A DNA stretch of 64,000 nucleotides from an uncultured Ruminococcus sp. (GCA_902802105.1 CADCKR010000001.1:1-64000); one strand, 5' to 3'; shown: positions 50,253 through 60,013, counted from the first letter of the stretch. Notes: generated by a model from the sequence alone, not told the origin. Made by a program: numbers and translations.

Positions 50253-51821
50253 ATGAAAAAAATCATTATTATAGGCGCAGGTCCGGCAGGACTTACAGCT
50301 GCGAACGAGCTTCTCAGAAACAACAAGGAAGAATATCAGATAACCATACTTGAAGAAAGCAATGCCATCGGAGGAATATCACAGACTGTACGCTATAACG
50401 GCAACCGCATGGATATAGGCGGCCACAGATTCTTCTCAAAAAGCGATGAGATCATGGACTGGTGGAAGGACCTGATGCCCATACAGGGAAAGGACGCCTT
50501 TGACGATAAGCGTCTTGGCAGGAAAAAGCCGCTCTCAGCCGACGGCCCCGACCCCGAAAAGGAAGATGTGGTAATGCTTGTGCGCGACCGTGTATCAAGA
50601 ATATATTACCGTAAGCATTTCTTTGACTATCCCGTTACCATGTCGGCGTCTACGATCAAAAACATGGGCTTCTTTACAACTATGGCGGCAGGGTTCAGCT
50701 ATCTGAAGGCCTGTATGTTCAAGAAGAAGGAGACCTCTCTTGAAAACTTCTACATAAACCGCTTCGGCAAAAAGCTGTACAGTATATTCTTTGAGGGCTA
50801 CACCGAAAAACTCTGGGGACGTCACCCGCGTGAGATATCCGCAGACTGGGGCTCTCAGCGCGTAAAAGGGCTTTCCATAAGGGCTGTGCTGAAGGATATG
50901 TTCTCTAAGCTCTTCGGAGGCAAAAAGAAAAAGAACAAGAAAAAGGTCGAGACCTCACTTATCGAGCAGTTCTGGTACCCGAAATACGGTCCCGGCCAGC
51001 TCTGGGAGCTTGCGGCAAAAAAAGCCTGCGAGAAGGGCGCATCGCTCATCAAAAACTGCAGTGTCAAAAATATCGTCTGCAAAGACGGAAGGATCACATC
51101 TGTTGTGTGCAGCACCAAGGACGGCGAAAAGACCTTTGAAGGCGATATTTTCATCTCCTCTATGCCTGTGCATGATCTTGTGCTTGGTATGTCAGGCGAC
51201 AAGCCCTCTCAGGATATGCTCGATATCGCAGAAGGTCTGCCCTATCGTGATTTCGTCACAGTCGGCCTTCTCGTGAGCAGGCTCGACCTTGAAAACAAGA
51301 CCAGGATCAAAACTCTCGGCAATATCGTGCCCGACTGCTGGATATATGTTCAGGACACAGGCGTAAAATTAGGCCGCATACAGATATTCAACAACTGGTC
51401 GCCGTATATGGTGCAGGATCCCGAAAACACCGTCTGGATAGGTCTTGAATATTTCTGCTCCGAGGGTGATGATTTCTGGAATATGCCGGACGAGGAATGC
51501 ATACAGTTCGCTGTAGGTGAGCTTGAAAGCATGGGGATCATCAAAGCGGACGAGGTAATCGACAGTCACCGCGAGCGTGTAAAAAAGGCATATCCCGCCT
51601 ACTTCGACACATACGCCCGCATGGACGAGCTTGTTTCATTCCTTGATAAATACGACAACCTCTATTGTGTAGGCCGCAACGGTCAGCACCGCTACAATAA
51701 TATGGATCATTCCATGCTCACCGCCATACGTGCCGCACAGGCTATAAAGGACGGCAGCGCATCAAAGCACGATATCTGGAACGTCAACACCGAAAAGGAA
51801 TATCACGAATCCAAGTCCTGA
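50253..51821 (+). CDS. FAD-dependent oxidoreductase related to UDP-galactopyranose mutase/amine oxidases
   Basis: This 522-residue flavoprotein has the Rossmann start [20 protein letters not shown] and [12 protein letters not shown], then [11 protein letters not shown], the FAD-binding block of this class. A Lys-rich insert ([15 protein letters not shown]) lies at about residue 225-240. The late [20 protein letters not shown] closes the FAD domain as in UDP-galactopyranose mutase-like proteins. AGAGGATAAATAAA precedes ATG 50253. Context suggests action on a polyprenyl- or nucleotide-linked sugar; not proven. Confidence 0.85.
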   Translation: MKKIIIIGAGPAGLTAANELLRNNKEEYQITILEESNAIGGISQTVRYNGNRMDIGGHRFFSKSDEIMDWWKDLMPIQGKDAFDDKRLGRKKPLSADGPDPEKEDVVMLVRDRVSRIYYRKHFFDYPVTMSASTIKNMGFFTTMAAGFSYLKACMFKKKETSLENFYINRFGKKLYSIFFEGYTEKLWGRHPREISADWGSQRVKGLSIRAVLKDMFSKLFGGKKKKNKKKVETSLIEQFWYPKYGPGQLWELAAKKACEKGASLIKNCSVKNIVCKDGRITSVVCSTKDGEKTFEGDIFISSMPVHDLVLGMSGDKPSQDMLDIAEGLPYRDFVTVGLLVSRLDLENKTRIKTLGNIVPDCWIYVQDTGVKLGRIQIFNNWSPYMVQDPENTVWIGLEYFCSEGDDFWNMPDEECIQFAVGELESMGIIKADEVIDSHRERVKKAYPAYFDTYARMDELVSFLDKYDNLYCVGRNGQHRYNNMDHSMLTAIRAAQAIKDGSASKHDIWNVNTEKEYHESKS

Positions 51822-51888
51822 AGATCATAAGCTTTTTCGGGTGCTTCATGCAGCCGTTTTTGTATACTGTAAAAGCAAGGTGAAAATA

Positions 51889-53610
51889 ATGTCCGAACCC
51901 AATATATCAAAAAGAAGCAGGCTCGATGCCGTTTTTTCTCAGATATATAAGCATCCGTTCATAGCAGCCGCTGTCGTTTGCCTTATATCTATGCTTCTGC
52001 ATACAGATCATGTCATGTTTGCAAACTCACTGTGCATTGCGGTGCTTATTTCAGCACTTGGCGTTGCGGCAGCCATTTTTTCAAGGCGCATCTCTCCTGA
52101 CGGAAAAAGCCTGCAAAACACGATAATAATCATCTCAGCCGGGATCATAGCAGCTCTGGTATTCATATATCAGGCTCATATACGCAATTTTTACGATATC
52201 GTAGTGATGAACGGCGGGCTTGCCGTATGTGCGGCCGTGTTCTTCTATCTTTTAGCCGCCGGAAGGCTTTCTGTCAAAAGCATTATCCTGCTGATATTTG
52301 CAGCCGGATTCATCATGCGCCTGTCATACATAATAACAATGGACGCCGGCATGATACAGCACGATGTATATTCAACCGGCGCAAATGCAGGTCATGCAGG
52401 CTATATCGAATATCTGTACGAAAACGGCCATCTTCCGGATTTTGACGTGAGAATGATAGATCAGTTCTATCATCCTCCGCTGCACCATATTTTTGCAGCC
52501 ATCTGGATGAGGATACAGACTCTCCTCGGAATGCCGTACCAGGCAGCCTACCAAAACATACAGATACTCACGCTGTTTTATTCAACGTGCTGTCTTATAA
52601 TCTCCTACAAGATCTTCCGCAGGCTCGGACTTGAAAAAGCAGGCCTTATCACCGCCACAGCTATTATCGCATTCTGCCCCACATTCTATATAATGTCCGG
52701 CAGCATCAACAACGATATACTCTCCATCACATTCATGCTCGGCGCAGTGCTGAACACACTGTACTGGTATAAGTCACGCTCAATGAAGAGAATACTATGC
52801 ATAGCGCTGTGCATCGGCCTTGGCATGATAACAAAGCTTTCGGTATGGATGGTCGCTCCGGCAGTAGGCTTCATATTTATTTTTGTACTGATAAACGACC
52901 TTAAAAATTTCAGGAAATATCTTGTACAGTATTGTGCTTTTATATATGTATGCGCTCCTATCGGGCTCTTCTGGGCTGTAAGGAACTTTATCCTCTGGGG
53001 GGTACCCTTCACATACGTTCAGAAGCTCTCTGAGAGATCGGTGCAGTATGTGGGAAATATCCCGACGATAGCAAGGATCTTCGATTTCAGTCTGTATCAG
53101 TTCAGTGATGTTGCCCCGCAGTTTACCATGTATAAGGGCGCCTACAATGAGTTCAATCCGCTGGTAGCGTTTTTCAAGACCTCAATGTTTGATGAAGGCA
53201 TAGCCGTAAGACGTTTCCCGAATATAGCGGGCTACAATCATGTATTGTTCTGGTCGGCAGTGATACTGGGCATTTCAGGCTTTTGCGCAATGATATATAT
53301 GTTCATAAAGAAAAACCGCAAAATAGACACCGCGCAGAAATCGCTGATCGGTCTGCTGTATATAACGATATTAGGAATGTACTACTATTTCTGCATGGAT
53401 TTCCCTCATGTATGCACAATGAACGTAAGATACGGCGTACCGCTCATCGTTATCGGAGCTCTATCGCTGGGCTATCTCAATATGGAGCTGTTCAAGAAGA
53501 AAAAGAAGTGGGCTGCTGTATGCGCAGGCGCTATGTGTTCGGTCATCGGAATATACGCGCTGAGCGGATATGCAGTTTTCAACATTTGTGCGCTGACATT
53601 CCTGCGATAA
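51889..53610 (+). CDS. ArnT/GT39-like integral membrane glycosyltransferase
   Basis: The 573-residue protein has about 12 membrane helices. The extracytoplasmic loop after about residue 150 has an acidic metal/sugar stretch (MDAGMIQHDVYSTGANAGHA) and FYHPPLHHIFAAIWMR, the region corresponding to the PPLY-type loop of C-type glycosyltransferases. Helices recur to the C-terminus. I choose ATG 51889 because AAGGTG is 6 nt upstream; GTG 51841 lacks a site. Such enzymes transfer a sugar from a polyprenyl carrier to lipid, protein or glycan. It ends 32 bp before pth. Confidence 0.85.
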   Translation: MSEPNISKRSRLDAVFSQIYKHPFIAAAVVCLISMLLHTDHVMFANSLCIAVLISALGVAAAIFSRRISPDGKSLQNTIIIISAGIIAALVFIYQAHIRNFYDIVVMNGGLAVCAAVFFYLLAAGRLSVKSIILLIFAAGFIMRLSYIITMDAGMIQHDVYSTGANAGHAGYIEYLYENGHLPDFDVRMIDQFYHPPLHHIFAAIWMRIQTLLGMPYQAAYQNIQILTLFYSTCCLIISYKIFRRLGLEKAGLITATAIIAFCPTFYIMSGSINNDILSITFMLGAVLNTLYWYKSRSMKRILCIALCIGLGMITKLSVWMVAPAVGFIFIFVLINDLKNFRKYLVQYCAFIYVCAPIGLFWAVRNFILWGVPFTYVQKLSERSVQYVGNIPTIARIFDFSLYQFSDVAPQFTMYKGAYNEFNPLVAFFKTSMFDEGIAVRRFPNIAGYNHVLFWSAVILGISGFCAMIYMFIKKNRKIDTAQKSLIGLLYITILGMYYYFCMDFPHVCTMNVRYGVPLIVIGALSLGYLNMELFKKKKKWAAVCAGAMCSVIGIYALSGYAVFNICALTFLR

Positions 53611-53642
53611 GGCAGTAACAGGCGCAGCAAGGAGTAATAGAA

Positions 53643-54236
53643 ATGTTTTTCAAGAAAAAGGAACCGCTTGGAGCAGCGGAATATATAATTGCCGGTCTGG
53701 GCAATCCTGACCGCAAATATGAAAACACAAGGCATAACGCAGGCTTTATGACGATCGACTGCCTGAGTGAACAGCTGGGCGTAAGGACAGACCGCATAAA
53801 ATACAAATCGCTCTGCGCCACTGCCGTCATAGGCGACAAGAAGGTACTGCTCATGAAGCCCTCTACCTATATGAACAACAGCGGTCTTGCCGTAAATGAA
53901 GCCATGAGCTTTTTCAAGATACCGCCCGAAAAAACCATTATCATACTTGACGATATTTCCCTTGATGTAGGCAGGCTCCGCATAAGGCGCAAGGGAAGTG
54001 ACGGCGGACACAACGGAATGAAGAATATAATCTATCTTTCGGGCAGCGATCAGTTTCCGCGAATAAAGATCGGTGTGGGCAAAAAGCCTGAACAATGGGA
54101 TCTTGCAGACTGGGTGCTTTCAAGCTTTACCCTGACTGAGCAGAAGGCTCTGCACACTGCCGTAGACAATGCCTGCGAAGCCGTCAGGCTTATGGTCGGC
54201 GGGCAGACGGACAAAGCAATGAACCTATATAATTAA
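53643..54236 (+). CDS. pth: Peptidyl-tRNA hydrolase
   Basis: This 197-residue enzyme has IAGLGNPDRKYENTRHNAGF (catalytic His) at residues about 14-33, LLMKPSTYMNNSG near 72 and DDISLDVGRLRIRRKGSDGG near 104, with HNGMKNII after it. It releases peptide from stalled peptidyl-tRNA. AAGGAG lies 7-8 nt before the start. The N-terminal extension of about 10 residues (MFFKKKEPLG) is slightly longer than usual. mfd follows, as in many Bacillota (pth-mfd). Confidence 0.96.
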   Translation: MFFKKKEPLGAAEYIIAGLGNPDRKYENTRHNAGFMTIDCLSEQLGVRTDRIKYKSLCATAVIGDKKVLLMKPSTYMNNSGLAVNEAMSFFKIPPEKTIIILDDISLDVGRLRIRRKGSDGGHNGMKNIIYLSGSDQFPRIKIGVGKKPEQWDLADWVLSSFTLTEQKALHTAVDNACEAVRLMVGGQTDKAMNLYN

Positions 54237-54241
54237 CTATC

Positions 54242-54329
54242 GGGAACCTCTGAAAACCTCCTTCACGGGCATTTTACCGTCAGTTTTTCCGCGGCAGGCT
54301 GCCTTGTGTCACGGTTTTCAGAGAACCCC
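54242..54329 (+). terminator. Long inverted repeat between pth and mfd
   Basis: GGGAACCTCTGAAAACC and GGTTTTCAGAGAACCCC pair over about 17 bp around a 54-nt interior that has a smaller ACGG/CCGT hairpin. A TATTTTTTATT tract follows, so it can terminate or attenuate transcription into mfd. Confidence 0.65.
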
Positions 54330-54351
54330 TATTTTTTATTCGAGGTCAGAT

Positions 54352-57300
54352 ATGAATTTTTTAAATAATGTATTGAGCGGGATCCCCGAATTCAGACAGC
54401 TCTATGAAGCCGTTTCAAAAGAGCGCTTTCCCGCTATGGCAACAGGTCTTTCTTCTGTACACAAGGCGCATCTGATACATCATCTGTGCTTTCACTCGGG
54501 CAGACGTGCGCTGGTCATCGCCGGCGATGAAGCCGAAGCCTCCAAGCTCTGCGCGGACATAACGTCAATGGGCACAAAAGCCGTATTCTACCCTGCAAGG
54601 GATTTCACCTTCCGCAATGTGGAGGGCGCTTCAAGAGAGTTTGAGCATCAGCGCATAGGAGCTCTCTGGTCGTTTATGTCAGGCGAGAGCCGTGTGCTCG
54701 TGTGCTGCGCCGATGCCGCCGTACAGTACACCATTCCGAAAAATACCCTTAAAGCATCAACAGCAGTAATAAAGGAAGGCACAAGGATATCTCCCGAAGA
54801 GCTTGTTTCACTGCTGGTCTCGGGCGGCTATGTCCGGACAGAGCAGATAGACGGTACGGGACAATTCGCGCTCAGGGGCGGTATCCTTGACTTTTTTATG
54901 CCTTCATCATCTCAGCCGTGCAGGATCGAATTCTGGGGAGATGAAATAGACACTGTATCAGCCTTTGACATTGAAACTCAGCGCCGCACCGAAAGGCTCA
55001 GCAGCTTTGTTATAACCCCTTCAAGCGAGATAATCTTCGGCGATGCAGGTGCGCTTGCAGATAAAATAGACGAAAAGGCAAGGTCTCTCAGAGGAAAGGC
55101 CGCTCCCCTTGCCCGTGAAATACTAAAAAAGGAAGCCGACCTGCTGAGAAGCGGCGGCCGCCTCAGCTCTGCGGATAAATTTTACAGTCTTGTATATGAT
55201 AAGCCTGCTGATATCTTTGATTATACTGACGATCAGGACTTTGTATTTGTTTCTGAACAGAATAAAACAGACGATAAACTCAAAAGCACCCTATGGCAAT
55301 GGGGCGAGGACGCAAAGGATTATCTTGCCGAGGGCGTGCTCTGCAAAGGGCTTGACACATTTTCCGGAGGAAAGGTAGAGCTGCTGCGTTCTATCGAAAA
55401 AAGCCGCCTTATTTTCTGCGAAAACTATACACGCGGCACCTGCGAGCTGCCGCTAAAAACACTTGTCAATTTCAGCGTAAGACAGCTTTCTCCCTGGAGC
55501 GGCTCAATAAGCGTGCTGTGCGAGGACCTTGAAATACTTGCCGCCAAGGGAAGGATCTGCGTTATCCTTGCCGGAACCAAAAAAGCCGCCGAAAATCTCT
55601 GCAAAGACCTTTGCGGCAGGGAGTTTCCCGCAGCTATGCTCAGTCCTGAGTCCGAGCTGCCCGGCGCCGGGCTTTATGTTTCATACGGCAGTCTTTCTTC
55701 CGGCATAGAATACTTTCAGACAGGCTTCAGCCTTATCACTCATGTGCAGATAGCCGAAGCATCAAAGCCAAAAAGCCGTAAGCGCAGTAAGGGCAAGGCA
55801 ATATTCAGTCTTGCCGAGCTTTCCATCGGTGATTATGTAGTGCATACCGTACACGGCATAGGCAAGTTCGGCGGCATAAAGAAAATCGAGCTTGACGGCA
55901 TTACCAAAGACTATATAAGCATACAATATGCCAAGGGAGATACGCTTTATATCCCTGTCACCCAGATGGATCAGGTATCAAAATACATCGGCCCGCACGA
56001 GGACAGTACAGTAAAGCTGAACCGTCTTGGCGGGCAGGAATGGCAGAAAGCCAAAAGCCGCGTGCGCTCTGCCGTAAAGGATATTGCTGACGGTCTTGTA
56101 AAGCTCTATTCCGAGAGGATGAAGGCAAAGGGTCACGCTTTCCCGCCGGACGGAGAATGGCAGAGAGACTTTGAGGCACGTTTTGAATATGAAGAAACTG
56201 CCGATCAGAAGCGCTGCATCGAAGAAATAAAGAACGATATGGAAAAGGTCTCGCCGATGGACAGGCTGCTTTGCGGAGACGTTGGCTTCGGCAAGACAGA
56301 AGTAGCTCTCAGGGCAGCGTTCAAGTGCGTTACCGACTCAAAGCAGTGCGCCCTTCTTGTGCCGACAACAATACTTGCATGGCAGCATTACCAGACAGTG
56401 CTCAGACGCTTTGAAGGCTTTCCCGTCAGCGTCGAGCTGCTTTCGAGGTTCCGCTCACCATCGCAGCAGGCTGAAATAATCCGGAAGCTTAAACGCGGAG
56501 ATATCGACATGGTGATCGGTACCCACAGGCTGATATCAAAGGATATCAGCTTCCATGATCTTGGTCTTGTGATAATAGACGAGGAGCAGCGCTTCGGAGT
56601 TGCGCAGAAGGAAAGGCTGAAGGATATGTGCAGGGACGTTGACGTGCTGACGCTTTCGGCAACACCGATACCAAGAACTCTCAACATGGCAATGTCGGGC
56701 ATCAGGGATATGTCATCCATCGAGGAGGCTCCGCAGGACAGGCATCCTGTACAGACCTATGTGCTTGAATATGACGAGGCTATTATAAACGAAGCGATAC
56801 GCCGTGAGCTGCGCCGTGGAGGTCAGGTATTTTACCTTTACAATTCGGTGGAGGATATTGAGCAGAAGGCTCAGGGCATAGCCGACAGGATACCCGAAGC
56901 AAAGGTCGCCTATGGTCACGGCAAAATGAACGAGGGACAGCTCTCTGAGGTATGGAGAAAAATGCTTGAACAGGAAATAAATGTTCTTGTAAGCACTACA
57001 ATAATAGAGACAGGCGTGGATATACCCAATGCCAACACGCTGATAATCGAAAACGCCGACAGGATGGGGCTTTCTCAGCTGCACCAGATAAGAGGACGTG
57101 TCGGCAGGTCGTCAAGGCGCGCCTATGCATATCTCACCTTCCGCAGAGATAAGGTATTGTCGGAGATCTCACAAAAACGGCTCGATGCAATAAGAGAGTT
57201 TACCGAATTCGGGTCGGGATTCAAGATAGCAATGAGAGACCTTGAACTGAGAGGCGCCGGAAATCTCTTAGGTGCACAGCAGCACGGACACATGGCTGAT

Positions 57301-57798
57301 GTCGGATATGATATGTACATGAAGCTGCTCGGAGAAGCCGTAAGAGAAGCAAAGGGCGAGGAACCTGCCGAGGAGGATGCTGACTGCCTTATCGACATAC
57401 GCACAGACGCTCACATCCCGGAGGAATACATCGGCAGCAATCAGCGCCGGCTTGAAATATACAGAAGGATAGCAGATATACGCACAAAGGATGACGCCGA
57501 GGATGTGACCGATGAACTTATCGACCGCTTCGGAGATGTGCCTGCTCCCGTAGAAAGGCTCATAAATATCGCACTGCTGCGCAGCAAGGCACGAAAGCTC
57601 GGCATTACAGAGGTAGCCCAGCGAAACGATCATCTTCTCTTGTATGTGACAAAGCTGAAATCAGAATCGACCGCCGATATCGTCAGCCGATTCAACGGCC
57701 GCGCTATGCTGAGTGCCGGAGCAAAGCCATATATCGCTGTACGTATAAAGCCAGGCGAAAACACTCAGGAGCTTGTAAATCAGATATTGCAGGTGTAA
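54352..57798 (+). CDS. mfd: Transcription-repair coupling factor
   Basis: The 1148-residue DNA translocase removes stalled RNA polymerase and recruits UvrA. It has UvrB-like N-terminal domains (about 1-330), the RNA polymerase-interaction domain (SIGDYVVHTVHGIGKF near 505) and the helicase core with Walker A LLCGDVGFGKTEVALR near 640, DEEQRFGV, STTIIETGVDIPNANTLI and QIRGRVGRS. The TRG region and C-terminal domain 7 end near 1148. ATG 54352 has GAGG 7 nt upstream; a longer frame to 54304 runs into the inverted repeat and is rejected. Confidence 0.97.
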   Translation: MNFLNNVLSGIPEFRQLYEAVSKERFPAMATGLSSVHKAHLIHHLCFHSGRRALVIAGDEAEASKLCADITSMGTKAVFYPARDFTFRNVEGASREFEHQRIGALWSFMSGESRVLVCCADAAVQYTIPKNTLKASTAVIKEGTRISPEELVSLLVSGGYVRTEQIDGTGQFALRGGILDFFMPSSSQPCRIEFWGDEIDTVSAFDIETQRRTERLSSFVITPSSEIIFGDAGALADKIDEKARSLRGKAAPLAREILKKEADLLRSGGRLSSADKFYSLVYDKPADIFDYTDDQDFVFVSEQNKTDDKLKSTLWQWGEDAKDYLAEGVLCKGLDTFSGGKVELLRSIEKSRLIFCENYTRGTCELPLKTLVNFSVRQLSPWSGSISVLCEDLEILAAKGRICVILAGTKKAAENLCKDLCGREFPAAMLSPESELPGAGLYVSYGSLSSGIEYFQTGFSLITHVQIAEASKPKSRKRSKGKAIFSLAELSIGDYVVHTVHGIGKFGGIKKIELDGITKDYISIQYAKGDTLYIPVTQMDQVSKYIGPHEDSTVKLNRLGGQEWQKAKSRVRSAVKDIADGLVKLYSERMKAKGHAFPPDGEWQRDFEARFEYEETADQKRCIEEIKNDMEKVSPMDRLLCGDVGFGKTEVALRAAFKCVTDSKQCALLVPTTILAWQHYQTVLRRFEGFPVSVELLSRFRSPSQQAEIIRKLKRGDIDMVIGTHRLISKDISFHDLGLVIIDEEQRFGVAQKERLKDMCRDVDVLTLSATPIPRTLNMAMSGIRDMSSIEEAPQDRHPVQTYVLEYDEAIINEAIRRELRRGGQVFYLYNSVEDIEQKAQGIADRIPEAKVAYGHGKMNEGQLSEVWRKMLEQEINVLVSTTIIETGVDIPNANTLIIENADRMGLSQLHQIRGRVGRSSRRAYAYLTFRRDKVLSEISQKRLDAIREFTEFGSGFKIAMRDLELRGAGNLLGAQQHGHMADVGYDMYMKLLGEAVREAKGEEPAEEDADCLIDIRTDAHIPEEYIGSNQRRLEIYRRIADIRTKDDAEDVTDELIDRFGDVPAPVERLINIALLRSKARKLGITEVAQRNDHLLLYVTKLKSESTADIVSRFNGRAMLSAGAKPYIAVRIKPGENTQELVNQILQV

Positions 57799-57825
57799 AT
57801 TCAGGGTCTGCTTATCAGGAACCAC

Positions 57826-57976
57826 GGAAATCAATTTTGCGCCGGCAAGCTAAACATGGGGCTTTCTTCCCATATCCGCCGGCTCTCTGTAGATTTATGC
57901 CCAAAGTGTTGCAAAAACTCTTTATCTGCGGTGGGGTGTGATACTGCCTGACGTAAAATTTTAAAAATTGATCTCT
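57826..57976. repeat. Dispersed repeat family A, copy 5 (151 bp)
   Basis: The ends are GGAAATCAATTTTGCGCCGG and TTTTAAAAATTGATCTC. The region GTGATACTGCCTGACGTAAA is the same as in copy 2 (20774-20923). It fills most of the gap between mfd and the membrane protein gene, together with the promoter at 58073-58101. Confidence 0.8.
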
Positions 57977-58072
57977 TCAAAGCTCCTTAGTAAATAATTG
58001 ATCTTTTAATATCAAAAAATCTCAAATTTTGATTAAAGTAGCTGAAATGCATACGTAAAACGGCTTTTTGGC

Positions 58073-58101
58073 TTGACTTTGAGATAATGGTGTGGTATTA
58101 T
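58073..58101 (+). promoter_or_regulatory. Promoter of the second P/Q-rich membrane protein gene
   Basis: TTGACT (58073-58078), 17 bp and TATTAT (58096-58101). Nearly identical in elements and spacing to the promoter at 34177-34205. Confidence 0.8.
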
Positions 58102-58152
58102 CAAAACAGTAATTATCCATATTATGACAACTCTGAAAGGAATGTGTGTGTT

Positions 58153-58605
58153 ATGAACAACCAGAACTATAACCAGCAGCCGCAGCAGCCGCAGCAGCCC
58201 GTTTATCAGCAGCCTGTTTATCAGCAGCCCATGCAGCCGCAGGCTCCCAAGGCTCCCAAGGCTCCGCTTTTCAATAACGACCTTCTCGGTCTTATCGGCT
58301 GCACAGCAAGCATCGTAGGCTTCGGTCTTGTGATCGTTTCTCTTTGCGCTGCTCGTCTTCCCGTTTATGGTCTTATTCTGAACATTCTTGCTTTCCTGTT
58401 CTCAGCAGGCGGATGTGTTCTTTCTTACATTGTCGGCAACTCAAGGATCAAGTCAGGCGCTCCCAGAGGCACAGTTGCAACACTCGGCCTTATCTTCGGC
58501 GCAGCTGCTTTCCTGCTTTGCCTCTTCACTATCTTCCTTACAGGCTGCAGAGCTTGCGACACCTGCACGGCAGAAGGCAAGGTAAGAGCTGTGCTCGGCA
58601 TCTGA
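58153..58605 (+). CDS. Small P/Q-rich-headed membrane protein (paralogue of the one at 33659)
   Basis: The 150-residue protein starts with a Q/P/Y-rich repeat segment (1-35, QQPVYQQPVYQQPMQP) and has three membrane helices: about 45-65, 68-90 and 106-128. The core YGLILNILAFLFSAGGCVLS, then GNSRIKSGAPRGTVATLGLIFG and FTIFLTGC follows the same order as the protein at 33659, so they are paralogues. ATG 58153 is preferred to the upstream open frame, with GAAAGG before it. Four Cys (TGCRACDTC) near the C-terminus differ from the paralogue. Function unknown. Confidence 0.8.
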   Translation: MNNQNYNQQPQQPQQPVYQQPVYQQPMQPQAPKAPKAPLFNNDLLGLIGCTASIVGFGLVIVSLCAARLPVYGLILNILAFLFSAGGCVLSYIVGNSRIKSGAPRGTVATLGLIFGAAAFLLCLFTIFLTGCRACDTCTAEGKVRAVLGI

Positions 58606-58631
58606 TAGTCGAAAACTTAAACAGCTTTTCT

Positions 58632-58667
58632 GAATGGCGGTCATTAGTTTGATCGCCATTCTTTTTG
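58632..58667 (+). terminator. Terminator of the second P/Q-rich gene
   Basis: AATGGCGGTCA and TGATCGCCATT pair around TTAGTT, followed by CTTTTTG. Confidence 0.85.
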
Positions 58668-58693
58668 TAAAGCACTATCAGATTTTCATACGG

Positions 58694-58699
58694 TATAAT
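58694..58699 (+). promoter_or_regulatory. Possible -10 box upstream of the lgt leader
   Basis: TATAAT at 58694-58699; no good -35 box was seen at 17 bp. If used, the transcript would begin within the structured element at 58703. Confidence 0.45.
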
Positions 58700-58702
58700 T
58701 TT

Positions 58703-58766
58703 AATGCAGCTGCGACCGAGACAAATTGTCCGGCTTGGGCAGGCATCGGTCAATGCAGCTGTTTTT
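58703..58766 (+). ncRNA. Candidate structured RNA leader of lgt
   Basis: The outer stem is GCAGCTG/CAGCTG, the next is GACCGA/TCGGTC, and they enclose GACAAATTGTC and a GGCTTGGGCAGGC segment, consistent with a multi-branched fold, followed by a T5 run. It lies about 50 nt upstream of lgt. No known riboswitch consensus was recognised; a simple terminator is the alternative. Confidence 0.45.
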
Positions 58767-58811
58767 GTCCGATTTTTATCAAAATACAGTATCAGATAAA
58801 GGACTGATCAA

Positions 58812-59813
58812 ATGTTAAAATACATAAATATTCTCGGCCGTGATATACCGATGTACGGGATATGCGCCCTTGTGGGCATAATATTCGGCGGTATGCTTAT
58901 CGCCTTCACGCTGCGCAGACGGCGTGACTACAACAAAGCCCACATCATCAACATACCGATATTCGCAGCTATCGGCGCTTTTGCCGGCGCCAAGATAGTT
59001 TATTTCCTTACAAGGCTCGATTTTCTCATCAAGGCATTCCAGAACGCCGATGTTGCCTTTGCCTCGTCCGAATCAACATTTTTTGTTCTCGGAGAGCTTT
59101 TCGGCGGAATGGTTTTCTACGGAGGACTTATCGGCGCCATATTCGCGGCGTTTCTTTACTGCAAGGCAGCAAAGACGGATTTCAGTCTTTACGCAGATAT
59201 TTTTGCTCCGGCAATACCGCTTTTTCATGCCTTCGGAAGAATAGGCTGCGTTTTTGCAGGCTGCTGCTACGGCATTGAAGCGTCATGGGGGCTTACCTAT
59301 ACACACACACATGACGGTATCGAATATACGGTCACAAGGATACCTCTGCCATTGATCGAAGCAGGCTGCAACCTTCTTCTTATGGCAGCCCTGCTGATAC
59401 TCCGTAAAAAGCACCTCAAAAAAGGCAGTCTGCTTGCGATCTATTTCATCTCCTATTCTGTCATCAGATTTACAGACGAGTTTTTCCGCGGAGATGAGAT
59501 ACGAGGCGTATACTTCGGTCTTTCAACATCCCAGTGGATAAGCATTTTCGTGTTTATCGCAGGAGTGTATATGCTCCTTAACCGCTATAAGCTGAAAAAC
59601 AAGGACAGGTTCGGGTATCATGTTCCTGTAGGAGAAGTGCCGGAAGGGTATATCTACAACAAATATGCCGGTGCTGTAGCTCCCTGGGAGCAGTACAAGC
59701 TACGTCCGGAGGAGCTTAAAGAAGCTCAGGCACAGGAAAGCGCTCCCGAAGACAGCCAAGCTGCACAGGCTCAGCAGGAAACACCTGCTGTCACTCAGGA
59801 AAGCAACAAATAA
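58812..59813 (+). CDS. lgt: Prolipoprotein diacylglyceryl transferase
   Basis: The 333-residue membrane enzyme transfers diacylglycerol to the lipobox Cys of prolipoproteins, such as those at 1223 and 32364. It has seven membrane helices, GGMVFYGGLIGA near residue 98 and the signature HAFGRIGCVFAGCCYG near 138. The last 70 residues are a hydrophilic, Ala/Gln/Glu-rich tail (PEELKEAQAQESAPE) beyond the usual family end. A structured leader lies upstream and a terminator after the gene. Confidence 0.95.
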   Translation: MLKYINILGRDIPMYGICALVGIIFGGMLIAFTLRRRRDYNKAHIINIPIFAAIGAFAGAKIVYFLTRLDFLIKAFQNADVAFASSESTFFVLGELFGGMVFYGGLIGAIFAAFLYCKAAKTDFSLYADIFAPAIPLFHAFGRIGCVFAGCCYGIEASWGLTYTHTHDGIEYTVTRIPLPLIEAGCNLLLMAALLILRKKHLKKGSLLAIYFISYSVIRFTDEFFRGDEIRGVYFGLSTSQWISIFVFIAGVYMLLNRYKLKNKDRFGYHVPVGEVPEGYIYNKYAGAVAPWEQYKLRPEELKEAQAQESAPEDSQAAQAQQETPAVTQESNK

Positions 59814-59824
59814 CAATCTTTCTT

Positions 59825-59866
59825 AAAAAACTTCTTCACAGCACTGAGCTTGTGAAGGAGTTTTTT
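59825..59866 (+). terminator. Terminator of lgt
   Basis: AAAAAACTTCTTCACA and TGTGAAGGAGTTTTTT form the stem around a 10-nt loop (GCACTGAGCT); the complementary A- and T-runs allow both directions. Confidence 0.85.
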
Positions 59867-59890
59867 GCATATCTGCCGGACATAATGCAT

Positions 59891-59993
59891 GGAGATCAAT
59901 TTTCAGAATTTTCGCGGCGTACAGTATCACAAAGCCCCCTTGAAGAATGATCTTTTTATGGCATTTGGTATCAAATATATCAGGCATAAAGTC
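59891..59993. repeat. Dispersed repeat family A, copy 6 (reversed and incomplete)
   Basis: GGAGATCAATTTTCAGAATT, then GGCGTACAGTATCACAAA match the complement of the right half of copies 2 and 5. The distal inverted-repeat end is not clear. It lies upstream of the ilvBN promoter. Confidence 0.6.
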
Positions 59994-60013
59994 TTGACTT
60001 ATATAACAAAAAA

